From NCBI RefSeq assembly GCF_003312875.1, contig NZ_CP015163.1:7564001-7628000 (forward strand): 64,000 nucleotides of DNA, written 5' to 3'. Of the stretch, positions 34,993 through 42,712 are shown piece by piece; positions within the stretch are counted from its first letter, which is position 1, and each line of letters starts with the position of its first letter. Under the pieces are notes generated by a model. The model ran no database searches and was not told the origin of the DNA. It worked only from the letters and a program-made list of their open reading frames with translations. The DNA is from Amycolatopsis albispora (lineage in GTDB: Bacteria > Actinomycetota > Actinomycetes > Mycobacteriales > Pseudonocardiaceae). The position numbers and the translations under genes were made by a program.

Positions 34993-36159
34993 TCAGACTC
35001 CGGAAAGAACGGGCGCGGCGGGCGCGTGCTGGGGGACTTCCGGCTCCGGCCCGCGCCGGGCCAGCCGGGACATCAGCACCCAGTCCGCGACGGCGAGCGC
35101 GGCGAAGAGCGCGGTGAACGCGATGAACGAGGCGAGCACCTGGCCCGCGCCGAGGTCGGACATGGCGTCGGCGGTGGTCAGCTTGCCGTACACCAGCCAC
35201 GGCTGCCTGCCGATCTCCCGCACCAGCCAGCCGCAGATCGCCGCGACGAACGGCAGCGGAATGCCCCAGACCATCAGGCGCAGCAACGGCCGCGCCCGCG
35301 CGATCCGGTTCCTCGCCAGGAACGGCAGCGCGATCAGGCTGGCGAACACGAAGAACTGCCCGATCATCACCATCAACCCGAGCGGCAACCCGACGCCGCC
35401 GCCTTCGAGCTTGTCCGGTTGCAGCTCACCGATCGCCGGGAACTGGGCGGCGCCGAAGCCGAAGACCACCGGCGCCGAAATCAGGGTGACCACCACGCCG
35501 AGGCGCATCGAGCGCGTGAAGAACTCGACCTCCTCGCTGCGCCGGAGGAAGTGGTACGCGCTGACGCCGACGAGGAACACCCCGCCGGTGAGCAGCGCCG
35601 CGCTGAGCACGTGCGGCAACGCGGAGACGAAGGTTGGATTGGTCAGCAGCGCGCTGAAGTCGGTCAGCCGCAGCACGCCGTTCTCCTCGACGGCGCCGAC
35701 CGGGTTCTGCAGGAACGAGTTGGCCGCCATGATCCAGAACGCCGAGGCGTAGGCGGTCAGCGCGACCAGCCAGATCAGTGCCAGGTGCAGTCCGCGGCCC
35801 ATCCGGTCCCAGCCGAAGATCCACAGCCCCAGGAAGGTGGATTCGAGGAAAAAGGCGACCAGCGTCTCGATGGCCAGCGGCGCGCCGAAGATGTCGCCCG
35901 CATAGGTGGACAAACCGCTCCAGTTCAGCCCGAACTGGAATTCCATCACGATTCCGGTGGCGATTCCGAGTGCGTAGTTGACCACGTAGAGCCTGCCCCA
36001 GAACCGGGTCATCCGGCGGTGCACGTCGCGCCCGGTGACCGCGTAGCGCGTCTGCATCACCGCGACCATCGTGACCAGACCCAGCGTGAGCAGCACGAAG
36101 AGGAAGTGGAACGAGGTGGTGGTCGCGAACTGGAGTCTCGCGATCGGTAGTGCTTCCAT
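34993..36159 (-). CDS. cydA: Cytochrome bd oxidase subunit I, short form
   Basis: 388 residues, much shorter than typical CydA (E. coli 522). All heme-related features remain: RLQFATTTSFHFLFV (b595 His), APLAIE and FFLEST (proton-channel Glu pair), LPHVLSA (b558 His), LMVMIG (b558 Met) and GWLVREIGRQPW (Glu near heme). The missing length is in the periplasmic Q-loop: only GELQPDKLEGGG remains between the flanking helices. ATG 36159 is chosen at the homology start; TAGTCT lies eight bases upstream, inside one of the CTACATGTAG palindromes, so repression is likely. Confidence 0.92.
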   Translation of the reverse strand: MEALPIARLQFATTTSFHFLFVLLTLGLVTMVAVMQTRYAVTGRDVHRRMTRFWGRLYVVNYALGIATGIVMEFQFGLNWSGLSTYAGDIFGAPLAIETLVAFFLESTFLGLWIFGWDRMGRGLHLALIWLVALTAYASAFWIMAANSFLQNPVGAVEENGVLRLTDFSALLTNPTFVSALPHVLSAALLTGGVFLVGVSAYHFLRRSEEVEFFTRSMRLGVVVTLISAPVVFGFGAAQFPAIGELQPDKLEGGGVGLPLGLMVMIGQFFVFASLIALPFLARNRIARARPLLRLMVWGIPLPFVAAICGWLVREIGRQPWLVYGKLTTADAMSDLGAGQVLASFIAFTALFAALAVADWVLMSRLARRGPEPEVPQHAPAAPVLSGV

Positions 36160-36170
36160 GGCGGTGCAGA

Positions 36171-36195
36171 CTACATGTAGCGTGCCTACATGTAG
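36171..36195. promoter_or_regulatory. Tandem CTACATGTAG palindromes upstream of cydA
   Basis: The perfect 10-base palindrome CTACATGTAG occurs at 36171-36180 and 36186-36195, centres 15 bases apart, within 40 bases of the cydA start and 83 bases from the divergent padR gene. The proximal copy overlaps the likely -10 box of cydA. TACA-TGTA dyads suit PadR-type winged-helix repressors; BlaI-type repressors use similar dyads. Confidence 0.75.
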
Positions 36196-36277
36196 CGGCA
36201 AAATTCATGGAATCAGGGAGAACTCAGGGTCTTCACCGGGTACCTCCCCGAGGCGGGCATCAGTAGAGTGCCTATGC

Positions 36278-36616
36278 ATGAAGGCGGACGCGTTGCGCGG
36301 ACATCTGGACGCCCTGCTGCTGGCCGTGCTCGACGGCCGCAAGCTGCACGGCTACGCGATCATCGAGGCGCTGCAGGCCCGCAGCGGCGGGGCGCTCGAC
36401 CTGCCCACGGGCACGGTGTACCCGGCGCTGCGGCGGCTCGAGCGCGCCGGGTTCCTGGCCAGCGAGTGGGACGTGGTGTCCGGCCGCAAGCGGCGCACCT
36501 ACCGGCTGACCAGGGCCGGGCAGAAGGCGCTGGCGGCGGAACGCGCGGAGTGGCAGCAGTTCACCTCGGTGATCGGCGCGGTACTGGGAGGGCAGGCATG
36601 GCCGGCGCAGGCGTGA
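36278..36616 (+). CDS. PadR family transcriptional regulator
   Basis: 112 residues. LLLAVLDGRKLHGYAIIEAL and LPTGTVYPALRRLERAGFLAS form the PadR winged helix; RKRRTYRLTRAGQKAL is the wing and dimer helix. ATG 36278 is used; an ATG four bases earlier is out of frame. TAGAGT at 36264-36269 may be the -10 box. Its last 19 bases overlap the HAAS-domain membrane gene, the usual PadR partner arrangement. The tandem palindromes near cydA are the nearest operator candidates, so it could co-regulate both directions. Confidence 0.9.
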   Translation: MKADALRGHLDALLLAVLDGRKLHGYAIIEALQARSGGALDLPTGTVYPALRRLERAGFLASEWDVVSGRKRRTYRLTRAGQKALAAERAEWQQFTSVIGAVLGGQAWPAQA

Positions 36617-37281
36617 TCGACCGCTACCTGGAGGACCTGGCCGGCTCGCTGTACGGCGCCCCGGCCCGCAAGTCGGACCTGCTCGCCGAGGCCCGCGACA
36701 GCCTCGACGACGCCACCGAGAGCTACCGGTCGGCGGGGTTGTCGGAGGAGGAGGCGCAGCGGCGCGCGGTCGCCGAGTTCGGCGCGGTGTCCGAGGTCAG
36801 GGCCGACTACCAGTCGGAGCTGGGCCTGGCGACCGGGGTGCAGGCGCTGCGGTCGCTCGCGCTGGCGCTGCCGCTGATGCACGTGCTGTGGGAGCTGACC
36901 CGGATGACCACGTTCGGGTCGTGGAGCAACACCGGTGTGGTGATGCCCGAGTGGTACGGGTCGCTGGCGCTCACGGCCGACTACACGGGGTACGCGGTGG
37001 CCGGGCTCGGCCTGGTCGCGCTGCTGGTGGCGCGGGTGCTCTGCCGGTACGCGCGCTCGGCGCGGGCCGGGCGGTGGATCTCGCTGGTCGCGGCCACGTC
37101 GGTGGGCGCGGACCTGCTGGTGCGGATGGCGCTGGTCGGGGTGAGCGGGTTCATCGACACCAGCCTGCTGGTGCTGTCGTGGCCGTGCGCGGCGGTCGGG
37201 CTGCTGTCGATGATGATCAGCGCGCGACTGGTCGTGCTGGCGCGACGGTCGTGGCGGGCCTGTGTCACGATCGTGGCGTGA
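36598..37281 (+). CDS. HAAS/permease-prefix-domain membrane protein
   Basis: 227 residues. Residues about 1-75 form the helical HAAS-like region (IDRYLEDLAGSLYGAPARKS, then LSEEEAQRRAVAEFG), common next to PadR regulators. Four to five membrane helices follow. It probably works with the PadR protein, with which it overlaps by 19 bases. No enzymatic motif was seen. ATG 36598. Confidence 0.85.
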   Translation: MAGAGVIDRYLEDLAGSLYGAPARKSDLLAEARDSLDDATESYRSAGLSEEEAQRRAVAEFGAVSEVRADYQSELGLATGVQALRSLALALPLMHVLWELTRMTTFGSWSNTGVVMPEWYGSLALTADYTGYAVAGLGLVALLVARVLCRYARSARAGRWISLVAATSVGADLLVRMALVGVSGFIDTSLLVLSWPCAAVGLLSMMISARLVVLARRSWRACVTIVA

Positions 37282-37595
37282 CCACCGCGCTGATCTACCT
37301 AGTCGTCATGCTGCTGGTCGCGGCCGTGGTGTTCCTGCTGGCCGCGGTTGTCTTCGGCCGGGGTGAGGAGCTGGCCCCGCTGGCGCCGGGCGCGTCGCCG
37401 ACCCGGCTGCCCGCCGAGGACCTGAGCGGCGACGACCTGCGTGCCGTGCGGTTCCAGCTGGTGCTGCGCGGGTACAAGATGTCCGAAGTGGACTGGGTGC
37501 TGCGGCGGGCTGGCAACGAGCTGGACGAGCTGCGGGCCAGGGTGGCGCGGCTGGAGGCGGAGCTGGAGGGGCGCCGCCGGGAGGACGCGATCTGA
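37278..37595 (+). CDS. DivIVA-domain membrane protein
   Basis: 105 residues. One N-terminal membrane helix (LIYLVVMLLVAAVVFLLAAV), a proline-rich linker, then VRFQLVLRGYKMSEVDWVLR, the DivIVA-type motif, and a coiled coil of about 35 residues. It probably associates with the membrane at poles or septa. GTG 37278 overlaps the previous stop (GTGA). Synteny with Rv1209, next to tag, supports the call. Confidence 0.85.
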   Translation: MTTALIYLVVMLLVAAVVFLLAAVVFGRGEELAPLAPGASPTRLPAEDLSGDDLRAVRFQLVLRGYKMSEVDWVLRRAGNELDELRARVARLEAELEGRRREDAI

Positions 37596-38047
37596 TGCCG
37601 GAGCTGGTGCTGTCGGTGGCGGTGGCCGCGCCGGCCGGGACGACCTGGCTGGCGCTGACCGACTGGGCGCGGCAGGGGGAGTGGATGCTCGGGACCCGGG
37701 TCGAGGTGACCGAGGGCAACGGCCGCAGCGTCGGGTCGAAACTGGCGGCGTTCACCGGGGTGGCCGGCGTCGGGTTCACCGACACGATGGAGATCACCGG
37801 GTGGGAGCCGCCGGTGCGGTGCTCGGTGCGGCACACCGGTCGGCTGGTGCGGGGGACGGGCTCGTTCCACGTGCACGCGCAGGGCGCGGCGAAGTCGACG
37901 CTGGTGTGGTCGGAGCAGCTGAAGCTGCCGCTGGGGCCGCTGGGTCAGCTGGGCTGGCCGGTGGCGAAGCCGGTGTTCGCGCTGGGCGTGCGGTATTCAC
38001 TGGACCGGTTCGCGCGGTTCGCGGAGTCCTATTCGGTGGGTGGGTAA
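37595..38047 (+). CDS. SRPBCC (START-like) family protein
   Basis: 150 residues, start shared with the last base of the preceding stop. ELVLSVAVAAPAGTTWLALTDWARQGEWM is the typical first strand and helices; a long C-terminal helix ends the fold. Such proteins bind hydrophobic ligands or act as cyclase/aromatase-like enzymes; ligand unknown. It is translationally coupled to the DivIVA gene and its TAA stop is immediately followed by the tag ATG. Confidence 0.83.
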   Translation: MPELVLSVAVAAPAGTTWLALTDWARQGEWMLGTRVEVTEGNGRSVGSKLAAFTGVAGVGFTDTMEITGWEPPVRCSVRHTGRLVRGTGSFHVHAQGAAKSTLVWSEQLKLPLGPLGQLGWPVAKPVFALGVRYSLDRFARFAESYSVGG

Positions 38048-38608
38048 ATGGATTTGGTGGGTTCGGACGGGGTTTCGCGGTGTGCCTGGGGCAATTCCGC
38101 ACCCGATTACGCGGTTTACCATGACACGGAATGGGGCGTGCCGTTGCACGGTGCGCAGGCCCTTTTCGAGCGGTTGTCGCTGGAGGCTTTCCAGTCGGGT
38201 TTGTCGTGGATAGTTATTCTTCGGAAACGGGAGGCCTTCCGCCGCGCTTTCGCGGACTTCGATTTCTCGGTGGTCGCCTCCTTCGATGATGACGACGTTT
38301 CGAGGCTGCTCGCGGACCCCGGCATCGTCCGCAACCGGGCGAAGATCCTGGCCACCATCCGCAACGCCCGCGCCGTCGCCGACCTGGACCAGCCCCTGGA
38401 CGAACTGCTGTGGTCCTTCGCGCCCGAGTCTTCCCCCCGCCCGGCGACCATGGCGGACGTCCCCGCCACCACCCCGGAATCCCACGCCATGGCGCGAACG
38501 CTGAAAAAGCGCGGCTTCGCCTTCGTGGGGCCGACTACTTGCTACGCCCTCATGCAAGCCACCGGCATGGTCGACGACCACGTCACCTCCTGCTTCCGCG
38601 CCCAGTGA
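38048..38608 (+). CDS. tag: DNA-3-methyladenine glycosylase I
   Basis: 186 residues. It removes 3-methyladenine from DNA. RCAW and YHDTEWGVPLHG supply the first Cys and His of the zinc snap, SLEAFQSGLSW holds the base-binding Glu, and SHAMARTLKKRGFAFVGPTTCYA and DHVTSCF supply the rest of the site. It begins directly after the SRPBCC stop. It ends in TGA 38606-38608, where hairpin copy 3 begins. Synteny matches Rv1210. Confidence 0.94.
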   Translation: MDLVGSDGVSRCAWGNSAPDYAVYHDTEWGVPLHGAQALFERLSLEAFQSGLSWIVILRKREAFRRAFADFDFSVVASFDDDDVSRLLADPGIVRNRAKILATIRNARAVADLDQPLDELLWSFAPESSPRPATMADVPATTPESHAMARTLKKRGFAFVGPTTCYALMQATGMVDDHVTSCFRAQ

Positions 38609-38664
38609 TGTCACGAATGTGGCTTTCGAGACGTTTGGCGTCTCGAAAGCCACATTCGTGACAT
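38608..38664. repeat. Dispersed hairpin element, copy 3
   Basis: Perfect 26-base arms (38608-38633 and 38639-38664) around the loop TTTGG. The first base is the last base of the tag stop codon. The convergent DUF559-type gene ends at 38680. Confidence 0.9.
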
Positions 38665-38679
38665 GCGGAGGAGTGCTGC

Positions 38680-39639
38680 TCAGCTGACGTTGGAGTGCTG
38701 GATGGTGACGGCCGGTCTCGGTCTCGCTCTGGCTGCTTCGTAGGCGGCGCGGAGTTCGGCCGCGACGGCGGCCGGTGCGCTCTTGAGCCTGCTGGGCAGC
38801 GTCTGCACCAGGACGATCCCCGCACCGGCGTAGCGGGTGTTCCGGTCGAGAGTGTCCCCGTAGTCGGCGTGCCGGTAGTGGTGTTCGTAGGAGTCGATTT
38901 CCCAGGCCAGCGCGACTTCATCACACCAGAGATCGGGTCTGGCCAGGTACTTGCCGTCTGGTCCGTGGAGTGCGGGGTTGTGCACGGGCGGCGGAAGCCC
39001 CGCGCTGCGCCAGATGCCGGTGGCGCGGGCCTCGGGGACCGAGCGGAGATCGGTGAGCAGCCTCTTCAGCACGGCACGCGGCAGGGCGCTACCGCGCTGG
39101 CTGCCCGACTCGAGTTCGGCGGAGAGCGCGGCGATCGTGCACAGCCCGCTCTGCCTCGCTTCGATCAGCAAGCCCATCACGGGATCGAGTTCACGGATGC
39201 GTCGTGCCCCGTCCAGGATCGCGCGGGCCGGTGGTGCGGTGGGCACGCCGGACACCATCCGCCTGCCCGGCAGCAGCGTGGTGCGTTCGATCACCACGAA
39301 GCCAGGGCTGCGCAATTGGCTGTCCGACGGGACCAACAGGTGGACTTCGCTGCTGAGCGGGACGTTCCGCAGGCCGTAGCGCCGCGCGGCTTCGAAGCCG
39401 GTGAGCAGGCCCGCACCGCGACAGTGCAACAGTCCCGCTTCCACGCGTTGGCGTGCGGTGGGCCTGGTATTCGCCAGCAGCACGATGCCCGGGAGCAGAT
39501 AGGTCCACGGACCCCCGGGCTGGCAACGTCGATAGGCCGTCCTGGGCGGGATGCCGAGGCGCTCGAGCGTGGTTGTGCGGATGACCCCGTAGCGGCAATG
39601 ACGGCGCAAGCTGGGGTCGATGATGAGATTTGGGTTCAT
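38680..39639 (-). CDS. DUF559 / AbiEi-like antitoxin-domain protein
   Basis: 319 residues. The N-terminal part is a winged helix-like region (GVIRTTTLERLGIPPRTAYRR, then a short strand ending LLPGIVLL) as in AbiEi-type proteins. The C-terminal 90 residues resemble the Vsr/DUF559 nuclease fold: ARPDLWCDEVALAWEIDSYE has acidic residues in PD-(D/E)XK positions, followed by RNTRYAGAGIVLVQ. Members are numerous in actinobacteria and their role is uncertain. ATG 39639 is chosen; an open frame reaching 39726 reads through hairpin copy 4 and is rejected. The gene is bracketed by two copies of the hairpin element. Confidence 0.78.
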   Translation of the reverse strand: MNPNLIIDPSLRRHCRYGVIRTTTLERLGIPPRTAYRRCQPGGPWTYLLPGIVLLANTRPTARQRVEAGLLHCRGAGLLTGFEAARRYGLRNVPLSSEVHLLVPSDSQLRSPGFVVIERTTLLPGRRMVSGVPTAPPARAILDGARRIRELDPVMGLLIEARQSGLCTIAALSAELESGSQRGSALPRAVLKRLLTDLRSVPEARATGIWRSAGLPPPVHNPALHGPDGKYLARPDLWCDEVALAWEIDSYEHHYRHADYGDTLDRNTRYAGAGIVLVQTLPSRLKSAPAAVAAELRAAYEAARARPRPAVTIQHSNVS

Positions 39640-39681
39640 GGCGCCGAACGCTGCCCCGGCACCCCGACATCTCGGCGCGAG

Positions 39682-39736
39682 TGTCACGAATGTGGCTTTC
39701 GAGACGCAGAACGTCTCGAAAGCCACATTCGTGACA
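39682..39736. repeat. Dispersed hairpin element, copy 4
   Basis: Perfect 25-base arms (39682-39706 and 39712-39736) with the loop CAGAA. It lies 30 bases past the 3' end of the crotonase gene (39767) and upstream of the DUF559-type gene, the only copy not between convergent genes. Confidence 0.9.
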
Positions 39737-39766
39737 GGGACTGGGCGCCGGCCCCGCGTAGGAGGG

Positions 39767-40570
39767 TTATTTTCCTTGGAAGGTGGGGCGGCGCTTGGTT
39801 ACGAAGGCGTCCACGGCTTCCGCGTGGTCGGCTGTGCCGCCCAGCGCGGTTTGGGCGGCGTCTTCGGCGGCCAGTGCCTCCCGCAGGGTGCTTTCGGCGG
39901 CGACCGAGAGCACCTCCTTGATCTTCGCGTAGGCGACGGTCGGGCCCGCGGCGAGTTGCGCGGCGACGGCCTGGGCGCGCGCGGCCAGTTCCTCGTCCGG
40001 CACGACTTCGCTCACCAGGCCCAGCGACAGCGCCTCCTCCGCCTGCACCTTCCGCGCCAGCAACATCAGCTCAGTCGCCCGGCCGAGGCCGATGAGCCGC
40101 TGCAGGGTCCACGAAGCGCCCGAGTCCGGCCCCAGCCCGACGTTCGCGAAAGCCATCAGGAAGTTCGCCGACGACGCCGCGATGCGCAGGTCGCTGGCGT
40201 AGGCGAAGGCCGCGCCCGCCCCCGCGGCCGCGCCGTTGACCGCGGCGATCACCGGCTTCGGCATGCCGGTGATCAGCTCGACGATCGGGTTGTAGTGCTC
40301 GGCCACCGTGTGCAGCGGCGCCGGGTCGTTCGCCTGCAGCAACCCCACGTGCTCCTTGAGGTCCTGCCCGGCGCAGAACGCCTTCCCCGCCCCGGTCAGC
40401 ACCACCGCGCGCACGCCCTCGTCGGCCGCCGCGTCGCGCAGGGCGGCCAGCAGCCGCTCCTTCAGCTCGACGGTCAGCGAGTTGTACGCCTGAGGCCGGT
40501 TCAGCGTGAGCGTCCGGACACCGGGCGTGTCCGTGCCGTCGCTGACCAGAAGAACGTCCTCTGTGGTCAC
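39767..40570 (-). CDS. Enoyl-CoA hydratase/isomerase, PaaG-like
   Basis: 267 residues, crotonase fold. LTGAGKAFCAGQDLKEHV and VNGAAAGAGAAFAYASDLRI form the oxyanion hole. The usual two catalytic glutamates are not at their places; instead AFANVGLGPDSGASW has an aspartate in the position used by PaaG-type isomerases, so ring-opening or isomerase chemistry is more likely than simple hydration. GTG 40570 follows AGGAG. The frame is open further upstream to 40966, but that stretch is not homologous. Confidence 0.87.
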   Translation of the reverse strand: MTTEDVLLVSDGTDTPGVRTLTLNRPQAYNSLTVELKERLLAALRDAAADEGVRAVVLTGAGKAFCAGQDLKEHVGLLQANDPAPLHTVAEHYNPIVELITGMPKPVIAAVNGAAAGAGAAFAYASDLRIAASSANFLMAFANVGLGPDSGASWTLQRLIGLGRATELMLLARKVQAEEALSLGLVSEVVPDEELAARAQAVAAQLAAGPTVAYAKIKEVLSVAAESTLREALAAEDAAQTALGGTADHAEAVDAFVTKRRPTFQGK

Positions 40571-40763
40571 TGGTGCTCCTGTCGTCCCTCGGTGGTTCGA
40601 CTGGCGAGTCTGACACCCCGGCGAGCCGCATACCAGCACCGATGATGTGTGAAAAGATCGGTCCGCGCGCGCGGCCGCTCGCTGATGAGGGAGAATGGTT
40701 ACTACCCGGTTGGCTTTGGCGAGCGCGACCCGGGCGCGCCGGTTGATACGGAGGGAGCACGCT

Positions 40764-40931
40764 ATGGCGGCCATGAAGCCCCGGACCGGAGATGGTCCCC
40801 TCGAAGTGACTAAGGAGGGGCGGGGCCTCGTGATGCGCGTACCGGTCGAGGGCGGTGGGCGTCTCGTCGTCGAGCTCTCGGCTGAGGAAGCGAAGGATCT
40901 CGGGGCCGCGCTCCAGGAAGCCACCGGCTGA
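40764..40931 (+). CDS. DUF3117 family protein
   Basis: 55 residues, the normal length. The whole protein follows the family pattern: MAAMKPRTGDGPLEVTKEGR, then VMRVPVEGGGRLVVELS and a C-terminal helix. It is highly conserved in actinobacteria and equals Rv1211 in synteny; the function is unknown. GGAGGGAGC lies before ATG 40764. An in-frame start at 40695 would add 23 residues that are not conserved. Confidence 0.93.
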   Translation: MAAMKPRTGDGPLEVTKEGRGLVMRVPVEGGGRLVVELSAEEAKDLGAALQEATG

Positions 40932-40950
40932 ACGAGCCTTAGGTCGCACA

Positions 40951-40977
40951 CCCCGGTCCCCGGCACGGTGACCGGGG
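40951..40977. terminator. Hairpin between DUF3117 and the aminopeptidase
   Basis: CCCCGGTC (40951-40958) pairs with GACCGGGG (40970-40977) over an 11-base loop. There is no T-run, so it is only a weak terminator candidate. Confidence 0.35.
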
Positions 40978-41008
40978 TTAACTCTTGCCCGGATTCTGGA
41001 GGTCGCAG

Positions 41009-42460
41009 ATGGCACGCGTTCCGTTACCGCCCGTACCCAGCCGGCTGGTCGAGGTCGAGGTGCTGGACGCGGTCCGGCGTGGCGCGCTGGAAGCCGTCCT
41101 CGTGCCGCAGCCGGAGGACGACGCCGAACTCGAGCTGATCGCCGGCGTGCGCCCGTCCGGGAAGGCCGGGGACGTCAAGCAGGTACCCGGCGACTCGCCG
41201 GTCCGCTGGCTGGTCGGCGTCGGCAAGGGCAAGCCGGAGAACTACCGCGCCGCCGGTGCCGCGCTGGCCAGGGCCGCCGACTCCTACTTCGAGCACGAGC
41301 CGGTCAAGGCACTGCAGATCGCGCTCGGCGAGGACGCCACTGCCGAGACCGCCCGCGAGCTGGCGATGGGCGTGATGCTCGGCGGTTACCGCTACAAGGT
41401 CAGCGGCGAGGAGCCGAAACCCCGGCTCAAGACGCTCCGCCTGATCCCGCGGTCCGAAGACGTGCCGGCGTTCGCCGAGGCGGTGAGCCGCACGCGTGAA
41501 CTGGCCGCGGCGGCCGCGCTCGCCCGCGACCTCGCGAACACCCCGTCCAACGTGAAGGACCCGGCGTGGCTGGCGGACACGGCCGCGCGGCTCGCCGACG
41601 GCCTGCCGGGGCTGACCGCCACCATCCGCGACGAGCGGTGGCTCGCCGAGCAGGGCTTCGGCGGTGTGCTCGCGGTCGGCGGCGGCTCGGCAAGCCCGCC
41701 GCGGCTGATCGAGCTGGACTACAAGCCGCGCGGCGCGGCGGGGCACCTGCTCTACGTCGGCAAGGGCATCACCTTCGACACCGGCGGCCTGTCCGTCAAG
41801 CCGGCCGACGGCATGCACCTGATGCGCACCGACATGGCCGGTGGCGGCGCGGTGATCGCCGCTGTGCGCGCGGTCGCCGCGTTGGGCCTGAAGGTGCGGG
41901 TGACCGCGCTGGTCCCGGCCGCGGAGAACCACGTGTCCGGTTCGGCCTACCGCCCCGGTGACGTCGTACGGCACTACGGCGGCAAGACCACCGAGGTCGC
42001 CAACACCGACGCCGAGGGCCGCATGGTGCTCGCCGACGCGCTCGCCTACGGCATCAAGCGGTTCAAGCCGGACGCGGTGGTCGACGTGGCCACCCTGACC
42101 GGGGCCATGAAGGTCGCGCTCGGCCTGCGCACCGGCGGCCTGTTCGCCAGCGACGACGACCTCGCCGCCCGGATCGCCGCCGCGGGTGAAGCGGCAGGCG
42201 AGGCGTGGTGGCGGATGCCGCTGCTGGACGCGCACGCGGAAGCGGTCAAGGGCGACCTCGGTGACGTCAAGCAGGTGCCCACCGGGCCCGGCGGCATCAC
42301 CGCGGCTTTGTTCCTGCGCGAGTTCACCGGCGAAACGCCGTGGGCGCACCTCGACATCGCCGGTCCGGCCAGGGCGGACCGCACCTACGCCGACGTGGTG
42401 CCCGGCGGTACGGGTTTTGCCGCGCGCACGTTGGTTGAGCTGGCTGCCGCCTACGTGTGA
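41009..42460 (+). CDS. Leucyl aminopeptidase (M17)
   Basis: 483 residues. The N-terminal 170 residues are the M17 regulatory domain. In the catalytic part, YVGKGITFDTGGLSVKPADG, MRTDMAGGGAVI and NTDAEGRMVLADAL contain the two-metal ligands and the catalytic lysine and arginine. It removes N-terminal residues from peptides in the cytoplasm, probably as a hexamer. ATG 41009 has a nearby GGAGG; an ATG 24 bases earlier is less conserved. The 3' end is the source of the degenerate tandem copies that follow. Confidence 0.93.
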   Translation: MARVPLPPVPSRLVEVEVLDAVRRGALEAVLVPQPEDDAELELIAGVRPSGKAGDVKQVPGDSPVRWLVGVGKGKPENYRAAGAALARAADSYFEHEPVKALQIALGEDATAETARELAMGVMLGGYRYKVSGEEPKPRLKTLRLIPRSEDVPAFAEAVSRTRELAAAAALARDLANTPSNVKDPAWLADTAARLADGLPGLTATIRDERWLAEQGFGGVLAVGGGSASPPRLIELDYKPRGAAGHLLYVGKGITFDTGGLSVKPADGMHLMRTDMAGGGAVIAAVRAVAALGLKVRVTALVPAAENHVSGSAYRPGDVVRHYGGKTTEVANTDAEGRMVLADALAYGIKRFKPDAVVDVATLTGAMKVALGLRTGGLFASDDDLAARIAAAGEAAGEAWWRMPLLDAHAEAVKGDLGDVKQVPTGPGGITAALFLREFTGETPWAHLDIAGPARADRTYADVVPGGTGFAARTLVELAAAYV

Positions 42461-42712
42461 TCGAGTTCGGGCAGCGGCGCGGCACCGAGCCCGGCGGTGC
42501 ACGTTTGGTTGAGCTGCCTACGCGTGATCGAGTACGCATGCTGGCTGCTGGCTACGCGTGGCCCAGAGGTGCGCGGGGAGGTTGCGTATGGCGGGGAGCA
42601 GTGCGGCACCGAGCCGGGTGGCGCGCCTTGGCTGCCGCCTACGCGTGATCGAGTACGCGTGCTGGTGCTGGTTACGCGTGATCCAGGACGTGGGTGCGGA
42701 AGTTGCGTACGG
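42401..42712. repeat. Degenerate tandem copies of the aminopeptidase tail
   Basis: Three related units begin at 42401 (inside the gene), 42490 and 42613. Each has a GCC(C/G)GGYGG stretch, a TTGG(TTGAG)CTG core and TAC(G)YGTGATCGAGT. The second and third also share GCGGCACCGAGCC with the space after the gene. The third runs into the 3' end of the convergent LysR gene, whose last codons resemble bases near 42577. It looks like imperfect tandem duplication of the convergent gene boundary. Confidence 0.6.

Noticed and set aside
39640..39726. N-terminal extension of the DUF559-type protein
   Set aside because: The extra codons are a translation of hairpin copy 4 and have no homology; ATG 39639 is the better start.
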